Part shown: positions 12,686 to 19,593 of the stretch, piece by piece
How the letters are laid out: every line of letters begins with the position of its first letter
How positions within the stretch are numbered: the first letter of the stretch is position 1
Source: a virus
Direction: 5' to 3' (one strand)
IMG/VR virus record: IMGVR_UViG_3300035681_000153
Coordinates: 1 to 20,353 of that record
DNA: 20,353 bases
Translations under genes and position numbers: made by a program
The notes under the pieces: model-generated
Databases searched by the model: none
The model's input: the letters and a program-made list of their open reading frames with translations, nothing else
Told to the model about the DNA's origin: nothing

Positions 12686-12849
12686 CTTGTGTCACAAGGC
12701 TTTCACAGATTTAGCCTTTTCACAAGTTTTTTCACAAATAATCTGTGAAATTTCACACTTTTTCACAGATTTTTTCACAAAATCAACGAGTTCACAAGGG
12801 TTTCAGCCCTTTCACACCCAAAAAAACACTATTTTCTAGGAGTTTCACA
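12686..12849. repeat. TCACA repeat array with a 14-bp palindrome
   Basis: Ten TCACA words in one orientation lie at 12692, 12703, 12720, 12732, 12753, 12763, 12775, 12792, 12812 and 12845, mostly within TTTCACA, with several 10-12 bp steps. CTTGTG-T-CACAAG (12686-12698) and TGTGAAATTTCACA (12744-12757) are perfect palindromes. The last copy overlaps the ribosome binding site and start codon of the next gene. The sequence fills the gap between two membrane-protein genes. Confidence 0.8.
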
Positions 12850-13311
12850 ATGCACGGATTACGCGAGTTTATCGAAGACGAACCCCAAAAAGCTTTAATG
12901 ATTGGAGCTTTAGGTTTTGCCATCTTTATCGGATCTATTAACTACTTTTCTCCTTCTAACGTGGCTACTCGAAGAGAGTTGGCTGCTACCGATAAAATCA
13001 GCATCCGAGAAAAAGTAGAACGTGATCAATTACAACGACATCTAGATCAAAGCGCTGCTGACGCAGAGCTTCGATTTCAGAAAGGTTGCCGTTTAGTAAC
13101 TAGCGCAGACGAGTTTAATCGTCCTATCTCTATTAACGAGGGGATGCTTATTGTGGACCTTGTCACGAATCAACCATTAGCCGATAACACTGTCGTCTGC
13201 ACTGTTAACGGTGAAACCGCCGTTATTAAAGACGGCAAAACTTCAAATATCAGTATTACTGGCGATCGCAACGTAGTTCAGCAAGCTATTGAATCCGGGA
13301 GGGCAAACTAA
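12850..13311 (+). CDS. N-terminally anchored membrane protein, 154 aa
   Basis: Not recognised. A short N-terminal part (MHGLREFIEDEPQ) precedes one transmembrane segment at about residues 15-33 (ALMIGALGFAIFIGSINYF). A charged helical stretch follows (REKVERDQLQRHLDQ) and then a beta-rich domain to the end. This layout resembles inner-membrane bridging components of secretion or DNA-transfer machines, but no family motif was found. The ATG at 12850 is chosen because CTAGGAG lies 9 nt upstream. An in-frame ATG at 12745 would translate the repeat array and is unlikely. The stop overlaps the start of the next gene (TAATG), so the two proteins are made in a coupled way. Confidence 0.65.
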   Translation: MHGLREFIEDEPQKALMIGALGFAIFIGSINYFSPSNVATRRELAATDKISIREKVERDQLQRHLDQSAADAELRFQKGCRLVTSADEFNRPISINEGMLIVDLVTNQPLADNTVVCTVNGETAVIKDGKTSNISITGDRNVVQQAIESGRAN

Positions 13312-13979
13312 TGTCGGCTTCTTATAAGAAACCCAACGGTGGAATCACCCCTATTATTTTGTTCTGGGTACTCAAGGGGCTTTTACTTTGTGGTCTGTTT
13401 TACGTTATCGCGTCTAATATCGAACCTTACTCTATTTGGGCGCTCGGATATCTTAGTGGCGCTCTAAACGGTTGGGTTGCTACTCTTCCTTTGATTGGGA
13501 CTTTATTAACTATCACATCGAGATTCGCCGGAATTATTATCTGGTCAATCGTTCAAATCGGTGAAGTTATGCCTTCTTTGCTTCTTGGATCTCCCTTGGG
13601 ATTAAAGATCCTAATTTCAGCGGTGGCTCAAGAATCTAAGGAAGGTGCAGCACAAATAGCGATTGAAGCTTCCGACGACGATCTTATGCGATTTTTGAAA
13701 AATCGTTTCAATAAGATCAATATAGCCCCTATCAACACTTGGAGACGGATTCAACCAATCTCTTACGTTATCGACCTGATAATCCTTCTTCAAGTGTTCC
13801 CTCCTCTAAAAGACGGTTACGGATACCAAGAGATTCTGATGACCGTGAATTTTGCTGGTGTCGATTGGGGTAACGTCGTCCAAATGCTTATTACGATGTT
13901 CGCCTTAGAAGGCGTTATCTGGGCGTGGCAATTTATAGATCGCAATATCTATTTAATTCGTCGCGGTCTAAAAGGTTAA
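13311..13979 (+). CDS. Polytopic membrane protein, 222 aa
   Basis: Not recognised. Several hydrophobic spans are visible: about residues 11-30 (IILFWVLKGLLLCGLFYVIA), 40-90 (two or three spans around WALGYLSG and SRFAGIIIWSIVQ), about 150-165 (ISYVIDLIILLQVF) and 190-208 (VVQMLITMFALEGVIWAW). The protein ends with a basic DRNIYLIRRGLKG. A cytoplasmic-looking acidic and basic loop at about 108-140 (ASDDDLMRFLKNRFNK) separates the two membrane halves. The start overlaps the previous stop codon and uses GGGAGGG within that gene. It precedes the membrane ATPase by 31 bp. It is probably the membrane channel or scaffold of the ATPase complex, an inference from context. Confidence 0.65.
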   Translation: MSASYKKPNGGITPIILFWVLKGLLLCGLFYVIASNIEPYSIWALGYLSGALNGWVATLPLIGTLLTITSRFAGIIIWSIVQIGEVMPSLLLGSPLGLKILISAVAQESKEGAAQIAIEASDDDLMRFLKNRFNKINIAPINTWRRIQPISYVIDLIILLQVFPPLKDGYGYQEILMTVNFAGVDWGNVVQMLITMFALEGVIWAWQFIDRNIYLIRRGLKG

Positions 13980-14010
13980 TAACTACTACTACCCTAGGAG
14001 GAAAAACACA

Positions 14011-15498
14011 ATGTCCACTTCTTTAGAACTACGAGCCGAAGCGATCCAAGCTGTTAGAACTACAGCCGAATTAGCTTTAGCCGATAAATACCTAAATCAC
14101 TCTTCTGCTGTTGTACCCACGTTGATTCTAGCTGGTGGTATATCTCTTTTTGGTGGACCTTTTATCGGCGTATTGGGTATCGCCGCTGGTATCGCTTACT
14201 GCCTCCAAAACGATATAACCTATCAGCGTAAGGCGAAAGAAGTTCGGTCTACTACTAACTTTACGCCTATCGCTCACGCCTTAAAAGGCCAAGACGAACA
14301 GTTAGATATAGCCAGAAAAATCTGGGACAATAAAGGAGATCTAAAAAAAATCGCCTACGAAGAGCGTTACGCTTTAGTGGACGATAATATCAAAACAATC
14401 GCTGCTAAAGCTGAACCCGTTACTACTACTGAAGGAGCGATCGTTCTTAATAGTAACGAGGTTATTCCCCGTAAGGCTATTGAAATCGATTCTGACGCGC
14501 CCCACTTTATTCTGATGGCCGGTACTCGGGAAGGCAAAACTAACGCCTTACGAGTCCTTCTAGACGGCTACGATCGCGTTAATTACGTGTCCACTAAAGC
14601 TACCGATCTAATCCCTACTAATTGGAATGGTGTTCTAATTAGTGGGAACACCGATCAAAAAGCTGCACAGCTCCAAAAGTTAGTTACCGATTGGGGTAAT
14701 AAACTAGCAGCCCACGCCGCTGATCCTAATCTAGAGCCTGAATGGTTCGTTTTTGACGAAGCTATTCAACTTCAGACTTACGCTAATCGTTCTGGTATCA
14801 AGAATCTAGCTAAGGATATTGCTGGACTTCAAATCGAAATAGCAACCCAAGGTGCTGCTATCGGTTGCTACGTTGTAGTTCTGGGTCAAACTAAAAACGC
14901 TGGACCTTTAGGAATGGATTTAGATATAATCCAGCAAAATTTTCGATTGGTTCTACCTCTAAAACGGCAACGTAATATGGGGTCTACTATTATCGAAAAG
15001 ATTGGTGGTCTAAGGTTGAACGAATCCCAGAAAATAGAGATCAACAATAATCCTAACCGATATTTCCAGCTTTGGTTAGGTGACAACGAAGATCTCTATT
15101 ACGACGTTCTACCCGAATATAAGGGCGAACTAAAATCCCTTAGCGGTTCTACCTTTACCGTTCCTACTACTACTGAAAACGAGATCGCTCCTACTACTAA
15201 TAGTAAGGTAGCTGATTTTCTCGTTAAGTATAATACCGAAACGGTAAAGTCAGCAGCGAAAAACAAAAAACCCAATGCTGTTACTGCGATCGCCTACTGC
15301 AAGCTCTTTAACGAACTTGACGACGCTAAGGAACTTAAACTATCCTCTCTATCTTCTAAATCCGCTTTCGTATCCACTTTATTTAATGGAGGCGTAATCG
15401 ATAGCAGATCTAAAGATGCGTGGATAAGCCATATAACCAAACTGGTTGACGAAGGTTATCTAACTCTATCTGACACCACTATCTCTTTAGGAGCTTAA
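14011..15498 (+). CDS. FtsK/VirD4-type membrane ATPase, 495 aa
   Basis: Likely a DNA- or protein-pumping motor at the cell membrane. Two hydrophobic spans (about residues 33-48 and 50-65, VVPTLILAGGISLF and FIGVLGIAAGIAYCL) anchor it. The RecA-like core has Walker A AGTREGKTN (170-178), Walker B WFVFDEA (245-251) and a sensor-like VVLGQTKNAG (289-298). The last 80 residues look like a winged helix, ending in a wing-like LVDEGYLTLSDTTI. The order membrane-ATPase-winged helix is that of FtsK, SpoIIIE and Streptomyces TraB, which read short repeated DNA words with the winged helix. AGGAGG before the ATG gives strong translation. Phage assembly ATPases of the Zot type have the membrane span at the other end. 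ATPase is secure, substrate is not. Confidence 0.8.
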   Translation: MSTSLELRAEAIQAVRTTAELALADKYLNHSSAVVPTLILAGGISLFGGPFIGVLGIAAGIAYCLQNDITYQRKAKEVRSTTNFTPIAHALKGQDEQLDIARKIWDNKGDLKKIAYEERYALVDDNIKTIAAKAEPVTTTEGAIVLNSNEVIPRKAIEIDSDAPHFILMAGTREGKTNALRVLLDGYDRVNYVSTKATDLIPTNWNGVLISGNTDQKAAQLQKLVTDWGNKLAAHAADPNLEPEWFVFDEAIQLQTYANRSGIKNLAKDIAGLQIEIATQGAAIGCYVVVLGQTKNAGPLGMDLDIIQQNFRLVLPLKRQRNMGSTIIEKIGGLRLNESQKIEINNNPNRYFQLWLGDNEDLYYDVLPEYKGELKSLSGSTFTVPTTTENEIAPTTNSKVADFLVKYNTETVKSAAKNKKPNAVTAIAYCKLFNELDDAKELKLSSLSSKSAFVSTLFNGGVIDSRSKDAWISHITKLVDEGYLTLSDTTISLGA

Positions 15499-15502
15499 AA
15501 CG

Positions 15503-15679
15503 ATGGAAGGCTTTTTCAAACCTTGGAAAGATGGCTTTATCGAAAATACGTTTAAGCTATCAGGTACGGTTCTAATTTTTCTTTTCGTTAGCGGACTTCT
15601 AGGAGCCGGATACGATCCAGTACTATCTAATCCCTATATCTGGGGTCTGACGATAAGAAACGCTCTAACCTCTAAATAA
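15503..15679 (+). CDS. 58-aa single-span membrane peptide
   Basis: Small gene 4 bp after the ATPase stop codon with AGGAG upstream, hence the same operon. MEGFFKPWKDGFIENT is followed by one hydrophobic segment (about 21-36, GTVLIFLFVSGLLGAG) and a short aromatic tail (NPYIWGLTIRNALTSK). Its size and single span suit a small subunit or regulator of the ATPase complex. A coat-like peptide is conceivable but no signal sequence is present. A terminator follows 15 bp later, closing the module. Confidence 0.65.
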   Translation: MEGFFKPWKDGFIENTFKLSGTVLIFLFVSGLLGAGYDPVLSNPYIWGLTIRNALTSK

Positions 15680-15693
15680 TCCTCTTCCGCGTC

Positions 15694-15723
15694 AATAGAG
15701 CCCTAACCCGGCTCTATTTTTTT
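15694..15723 (+). terminator. Rho-independent terminator closing the membrane module
   Basis: AATAGAGCC (15694-15702) and GGCTCTATT (15710-15718) form a 9-bp stem with a 7-nt loop and a run of T. Confidence 0.92.
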
Positions 15724-15750
15724 ATATTCTTAGGTATCGTAGACTCTATC

Positions 15751-15804
15751 GCTACTTAAAGATATATACGAATTAAACTCGTCTATCTTAAAGATATAGA
15801 CGAA
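15751..15804. repeat. Direct repeats and palindrome before the HTH gene
   Basis: CTTAAAGATATATACGAA (15755-15772) and CTTAAAGATATAGACGAA (15787-15804) are 17/18 identical at a 32-bp distance, three helical turns. TCGTCTAT/ATAGACGA (15779-15803) makes an inverted repeat around the second copy. GCTACTT begins at 15751. The block ends 15 bp before the start codon, so it is probably an operator of the downstream gene. Confidence 0.75.
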
Positions 15805-15819
15805 ACGAGGTCGAATACA

Positions 15820-16197
15820 GTGACGAACCAAACGAAACTCAATCTAGTTAAGCGCCAATTTGTCCAATATATTTTGGGTAAATCGCTTTTAGAAGTAGGA
15901 AAAGAGTTTGGTGTCTCTAAAGAAACCGTTCGACTAAACTTTCTTAAATATATCCACCCGAATTACCAGCAGCTAAAAAAGTCTGGTGTCAGCGCTGAGG
16001 TCAAACGATATTTATTATCGAAATATCAGAGCGATCGCAACAAAGACTTAATTAGAAATTGGTTCTTCGATAATCTCCACGATATTTTAGAGGTGGATAA
16101 TAACGATGTGTCCTTCTTTTCCGAAAATAAACTTAACCAATTAACCCGTGCTGAAACGGGAAAATATTCTGACCTTTTAACTTGGCCACAGTTTTGA
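15820..16197 (+). CDS. HTH DNA-binding protein, 125 aa
   Basis: GTG start with AACGAGG 9 nt upstream. Residues about 8-45 (RQFVQYILGKSLLEVGKEFG then VSKETVRLNFLKYI) form a sigma-70 region 4/LuxR-like helix-turn-helix, with the VSKETVR recognition helix typical of site-specific regulators. The remaining 80 residues are helical and charged (YQSDRNKDLIRNWFFDNLHD) without a known domain. The gene follows a direct-repeat operator candidate and probably autoregulates. It lies upstream of the diguanylate cyclase gene in the same direction with about 30 bp between, so the two may form an operon. It may be a late-gene activator or alternative sigma-like factor; this is a guess from size and fold. Confidence 0.65.
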   Translation: MTNQTKLNLVKRQFVQYILGKSLLEVGKEFGVSKETVRLNFLKYIHPNYQQLKKSGVSAEVKRYLLSKYQSDRNKDLIRNWFFDNLHDILEVDNNDVSFFSENKLNQLTRAETGKYSDLLTWPQF

Positions 16198-16226
16198 AAA
16201 ATTACACACGCGAGAGGAAAAAAACA

Positions 16227-16787
16227 ATGGTTACCGCGATCAAGAATAATAAAATAGAAATCGTATCGTTTCTTAAACGTAAGATCTCTAGACTCGAAGA
16301 AGAGAACGCTAATCTACGGAAGTTAGTTTTTGTGGACTGCTTAACGGGCTGCGGCAATCGACGCTTCTTTGATCAGTATATTAAAGAGCAACTGAATATT
16401 GCCGATCGCACTAATAGTACCGCTTCTCTTTTAATTATCGATATCGACTTCTTCAAAAAGTACAACGATAGCCACGGACACCAAGCTGGCGATCGTCTAC
16501 TTTCGGCTTTGGGTAACGGTCTAGTTCGTTCTATCGAAAGAGCGGGCGATAAAGTTTTTCGTTTAGGCGGCGAAGAGTTTGCGATCGTACTTCCTAGTAC
16601 GAGGAAAGAGCAAACGCAACGGATCGTAAGCTTCGTTAACGAGGTGGCAAGACAATTGAATATAACCGTATCTATTGGAGTGTCGGATACCAACGAAACT
16701 CCTAATATCGAAGAGCTTTATACGATAGCGGATAATCGCCTCTATCGAGCTAAAGCTTCTGGCCGCGATCAAGCAGTATTCAATTAA
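16227..16787 (+). CDS. Diguanylate cyclase (GGDEF domain), 186 aa
   Basis: Makes the second messenger c-di-GMP from two GTP. The GGDEF domain is complete: DCLTGCGNRRFF (37-48), the metal-binding DIDFFKKYND (72-81), the active-site GGEEF (114-118), and the closing ADNRLYRAKASGRDQ (168-182). The inhibitory site RAGD (105-108) sits five residues before GGEEF, so product feedback should work. The only N-terminal addition is a short coiled coil (about 15-33, FLKRKISRLEEENANLRKL), which would allow dimerisation; no sensor domain or membrane span is present. The ATG at 16227 follows GAGAGGAAA; an earlier TTG overlaps the previous gene and is unlikely. Its presence in a phage or plasmid genome suggests that the element manipulates host c-di-GMP signalling. 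Confidence 0.93.
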   Translation: MVTAIKNNKIEIVSFLKRKISRLEEENANLRKLVFVDCLTGCGNRRFFDQYIKEQLNIADRTNSTASLLIIDIDFFKKYNDSHGHQAGDRLLSALGNGLVRSIERAGDKVFRLGGEEFAIVLPSTRKEQTQRIVSFVNEVARQLNITVSIGVSDTNETPNIEELYTIADNRLYRAKASGRDQAVFN

Positions 16788-16805
16788 CCTACTGGAGTAA
16801 CCACG

Positions 16806-16982
16806 ATGAACACTTCTTCCTCTTACGAATGTCGGATTTTAGTTTCTACCAAGACCGCAAAAATCGAATACGAACATTTTGCAGGCGAACCTCCCTGTCA
16901 TCACGTCTATAATAAGGGTCGTTTAGTATTTAGTAGCGAAAACTACTACGAAGCTAAAAATATCTTCGATAAGCTGAATTAA
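16806..16982 (+). CDS. 58-aa protein downstream of the diguanylate cyclase
   Basis: ATG with GGAG 9 nt upstream, 18 bp after the cyclase stop codon, so very likely cotranscribed. The sequence is soluble, rich in Tyr, Ser and Asn, with two Cys (one in EPPCHHV) and ends NYYEAKNIFDKLN. No family is recognised. The strand-like first half (ECRILVSTKTAKIEYEH) and C-terminal helix suggest a small alpha/beta fold. It is the last gene before the bidirectional terminator. It might be a partner of the cyclase, but there is no sequence evidence for that. Confidence 0.6.
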   Translation: MNTSSSYECRILVSTKTAKIEYEHFAGEPPCHHVYNKGRLVFSSENYYEAKNIFDKLN

Positions 16983-17010
16983 CCCCTTCCAGAATCGCCT
17001 ACAACGAACG

Positions 17011-17052
17011 AAAAACCCCCTTCAGGTACAATATAACCTGAAGGGGGTTTTT
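17011..17052. terminator. Strong bidirectional terminator between converging operons
   Basis: AAAAACCCCCTTCAGGT (17011-17027) is the exact reverse complement of 17036-17052 with an 8-nt loop. The A-tract and T-tract on both sides allow termination of the plus-strand operon and of the minus-strand tail operon. Confidence 0.95.
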
Positions 17053-17061
17053 CTTAAATAT

Positions 17062-17089
17062 ACTCTCTAAGGCCCCTAGAAGCCTCTAC
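17062..17089 (-). repeat. 28-bp element matching 5908-5935 in inverted orientation
   Basis: On the minus strand this reads TAGAGGCTTCTAGGGGCC and on. It matches the plus strand from 5908 (TAGAGCCTTCTAGAGGC and on) at 22 of 28 positions. The two lie near the two ends of the plus-strand block. Confidence 0.4.
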
Positions 17090-17114
17090 AAGCGTTTTGT
17101 ATACTATTATACCA

Positions 17115-18323
17115 TTAACTAGCCCTAATAAAGTAATTAAGGACGATCGCTGGTTGTGTTATAGAAAACGGTTGGTTATCTCCAGTATTATTAACTTGGA
17201 TATTCGCAGTAGAGCCACTAGCAGAAGCGTTAATAGTCGAGGTTTGTATACTTATGCCTGTCCCAGCACCACCGATAGTTCCGCCAGCGTTATTAGCTTG
17301 GATACTTATATTAGTAGTATTTGGGAAAATACCCACGTTTAGACCGCTATTGGCAGCAGCCGATAATTCCGCACCTCCAGTATTCGCGGCTAAACCTTGG
17401 ACAACTACCTGCCTATAGGTTACGTTAGTATGGTTGTGCCCTGGATCGTTTATTCCGTGCGAGTGCGGTACAGGAGAAAAACTATGATTGTGTCCTGGAT
17501 CGCTAACACCGTGCGAGTGGGGCGAAGTCGTAATAGAGTGCGTGTGAGGCGATTGAGATACGCCGTGAGAGTGAGACGGAATATTAGCGATCGATAACGT
17601 AGCAGTCTCGGAACCTATTAATTCTCCTACGGTTCTAGGAGTAAGCCCTGTACCGCTACCAGCAGCCACAATAACGCGTCCTACTAGATTAGGTAGTCTA
17701 AACGTACCGCCAGCGTCACCCGGTAGGTTATAGGTAGTTCCTATAGCGCTAAATAATTCAGGATAAGTTCCGGTACTATAACTAGACCCGTCACAAAGCA
17801 ACCATCCTGTAGGAGGATTTACTCTAGCGCTAACTTTTAGATCGCCAATAGCAAACGTAGAGCTAGTAGGTATAGCTAAAGGAGCGATCGCGTCTATACT
17901 TTGAAATCGCAGATCGTTTAAGGTGGTTACACCGGCGTTAGTGATAAATCGGGAAAGAATAATCCCTATTTGCGGATAGCTCGAAGATTGCACTATAACG
18001 CCTTCAGAATTTACGAATATAAATCCTGTAGTATTATTAGGAAGGGTAAGAGTACCAGCAGCGATCGATACGGTGTTACCAGTAGTCGTAATAACTGAAG
18101 TAGAGTTCCAACCTACAGTTAGACCGCTAGTTACGGTTACTCGAAGACGGTTGCGCCAATCGTAAAAACGAGATTTAATTTGATCGCTGCCATCGTCTAA
18201 CCAATCGTCTATTACTTTTGGACCGTGGCCGTATTCGTCCGATCCGTCTAAAATAGGAAAACCTGCCGCGTTCGCTAAAGAAGGTTCCCAAACGTCTCCT
18301 GAAATCAAATTAGGTCTGCTCAT
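17115..18323 (-). CDS. Tail fibre protein with tail collar domain, 402 aa
   Basis: Receptor-binding tip or collar of the tail. The N-terminal part (about 1-150) is a beta-rich, Thr/Asn/Gly-rich shaft starting MSRPNLISGDVWEP. A phage tail collar domain follows at about 155-240, with WLLCDGSSYSTGTYPELFSA and FRLPNLVGRVIVAAG as its hallmark. Then comes a run of at least six H-x-H motifs (SHSHG, HTHS, HSHG, HNHS, HSHG, HNHT), which in T4-type fibres bind metal ions in the trimer axis. The C-terminal 90 residues are Gly/Asn/Thr rich and probably contact the receptor. AGGAAA precedes the ATG. It is the last gene of the tail operon, ending 62 bp from the bidirectional terminator. Confidence 0.88.
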   Translation of the reverse strand: MSRPNLISGDVWEPSLANAAGFPILDGSDEYGHGPKVIDDWLDDGSDQIKSRFYDWRNRLRVTVTSGLTVGWNSTSVITTTGNTVSIAAGTLTLPNNTTGFIFVNSEGVIVQSSSYPQIGIILSRFITNAGVTTLNDLRFQSIDAIAPLAIPTSSTFAIGDLKVSARVNPPTGWLLCDGSSYSTGTYPELFSAIGTTYNLPGDAGGTFRLPNLVGRVIVAAGSGTGLTPRTVGELIGSETATLSIANIPSHSHGVSQSPHTHSITTSPHSHGVSDPGHNHSFSPVPHSHGINDPGHNHTNVTYRQVVVQGLAANTGGAELSAAANSGLNVGIFPNTTNISIQANNAGGTIGGAGTGISIQTSTINASASGSTANIQVNNTGDNQPFSITQPAIVLNYFIRAS

Positions 18324-18343
18324 TGTGATTTCCTACTATTTTT

Positions 18344-19120
18344 CTAAACGGTTTTTTGATAATTTACTGAAGCGAACGAGTCAAGAGCGATCGCACCACT
18401 ACCCGCTACTGCTTCGATAAATAGGCACTTTATTACGTTAGGTAGAGCCGCATCGTAGGAAATCGTAATATATTTACGACCTGAAATTACCGTATTAGTA
18501 GTGGTGCTACCGCCGCTAATAATTTGGTCCACGCCTGCTGCGTCAGTATAACCTACTCTAAACGTCCAATTGTCGTAGCCTGACGGCGATAGCACGTAGA
18601 GATTTTTTACCAATAAACCTTCTGTAAACGGTTTAGGTATTAGTTTTTTAGTGGATACGGTAACGTCGTTAAATTCTACAGCCGAAACGAAATCAGGTCG
18701 AATTAGAAGGATTAGGTTAGGATCGTTCGCTAAATATCTAGCGATCGTAAAAGCGCCAGTATCTAAATTAGCATTAGATATACCAGTAGGAGTTAGCGAA
18801 GCGAATTGAACGGTTCCTACGTTAGGAACAATCGCGCTAAATCTAAATAAACTGGTATCGCTATAAATCGGGGTAGCAGGAGATCCCGTTTCACCGATCT
18901 TTTGAAAAAATTCAAAGACGTAAGGGATTTGAGACGTTTCGCTTTCGATTAACGTTATATTAATAACGCCACTGGTAATAACGAACGATTTAGTAACAGG
19001 TAGTAACCAACTATCTGGGTTGGTCGTGTCATCAATAAGACCTCTAGATAAACTAATATCTAAACGTCCGTTAAGAAGCTCTCCAGCCGAATCTTTTAAC
19101 GTGCCTACTAAAGTGGCCAT
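18344..19120 (-). CDS. Tail or baseplate structural protein, 258 aa
   Basis: The N-terminus (MATLVGTLKDSAGELLNGRL, then DISLSRGLID) is the beta-sandwich type found at the start of many cyanophage and siphovirus fibre or baseplate proteins, in which a short hydrophilic linker peptide is followed by an Ig-like fold. The middle (SVEFNDVTV-type strands) and C-terminal part (SGGSTTTNTVISGRKYITIS) are all beta-rich, with no helix, cysteine cluster or enzyme motif. It lies between the tail collar gene (20 bp downstream) and a short fibre-associated gene, both on the same strand. AAGG precedes the ATG. It probably makes the attachment between tail and fibre. The exact role is inferred from context. 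Confidence 0.65.
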   Translation of the reverse strand: MATLVGTLKDSAGELLNGRLDISLSRGLIDDTTNPDSWLLPVTKSFVITSGVINITLIESETSQIPYVFEFFQKIGETGSPATPIYSDTSLFRFSAIVPNVGTVQFASLTPTGISNANLDTGAFTIARYLANDPNLILLIRPDFVSAVEFNDVTVSTKKLIPKPFTEGLLVKNLYVLSPSGYDNWTFRVGYTDAAGVDQIISGGSTTTNTVISGRKYITISYDAALPNVIKCLFIEAVAGSGAIALDSFASVNYQKTV

Positions 19121-19129
19121 TTTAATACC

Positions 19130-19567
19130 TTAAATAAACCTACTGAATCTAATCTTACCGAGATCGCTCAATACCAACGGGATGTTGTTGGCGATCGCTA
19201 ATTGATTTAGAAATTCGACTTGTTCTTCGCTAAAAGAATAGTCGTGCAAATTCCAAAGTGCGATCAACGGCTCGTCTTCGTTTATTAAATCGCTGCTATT
19301 TCTTAACGTCTGTAAACGTCCTATAATAGCTGAAAACAGTGGATTAGTAGATAAGACCAACAAAATATCGGTAGCACCGATTATAGTATCTACTAAGACC
19401 TTCCAGTTAGAAGTAATAACTTCGGGTGGTTGTACCACTGGTTCAGGCGTATTACCGTCAGCTAACCAGATTAAATATTCTTGGTAATCGGTGTTAGCTG
19501 GATCTAGTGGGATAAAAGAATTATCGATAACCCGAATAATCGAATCAGTGTTGCTTTTTGCGTACAT
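19130..19567 (-). CDS. Fibre-associated small tail protein, 145 aa
   Basis: Starts MYAKSNTDSIIRVIDNSFIP followed by DPANTDYQEYLIWLADGN, an N-terminal pattern common in small phage genes beside tail fibres (XkdW-like or tail assembly chaperone type). In these an Ile/Asp-rich strand precedes a Y-x-x-Y-L-x-W-x-x-x-G-N-x-P segment, here continuing TPEPVV. The C-terminal half is helical with an acidic surface. No enzyme or membrane motif is seen. It may help fibre assembly or sit in the distal tail. AGGCC upstream of the ATG is a weak ribosome binding site. Family assignment is tentative. Confidence 0.6.
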   Translation of the reverse strand: MYAKSNTDSIIRVIDNSFIPLDPANTDYQEYLIWLADGNTPEPVVQPPEVITSNWKVLVDTIIGATDILLVLSTNPLFSAIIGRLQTLRNSSDLINEDEPLIALWNLHDYSFSEEQVEFLNQLAIANNIPLVLSDLGKIRFSRFI

Positions 19568-19593
19568 TGTTTAGGCCTATTTTTGGTACAAAA

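Noticed and set aside
12692-12849. TCACA/TGTGA words as CRP or SyCRP1 binding sites
   Set aside because: The CRP family needs TGTGA-N6-TCACA. The one facing pair here (12744-12757) has a 4-bp spacer and most copies are in the same orientation, so a CRP call is not supported.
11236-12849. Repeat arrays as CRISPR
   Set aside because: Words are 5-9 bp at steps of 9-12 bp with no 25-40 bp repeats or spacers, and no cas gene is present.
12745-12849. Longer N-terminus of the 154-aa membrane protein
   Set aside because: The extension translates the TCACA array and has no ribosome binding site; CTAGGAG fits the ATG at 12850.
14011-15498. Zot/pI-like filamentous phage assembly ATPase
   Set aside because: Zot proteins have an N-terminal ATPase and a later single membrane span. 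Here two spans precede the ATPase and a winged-helix-like part follows.
16373-16772. Minus-strand ORFs opposite the GGDEF gene
   Set aside because: Shadow frames of a clearly conserved domain on the plus strand.
17397-17597. Plus-strand Arg/Val-rich ORF
   Set aside because: It is the antisense of the H-x-H repeats of the tail collar protein; its repeated composition is a by-product.
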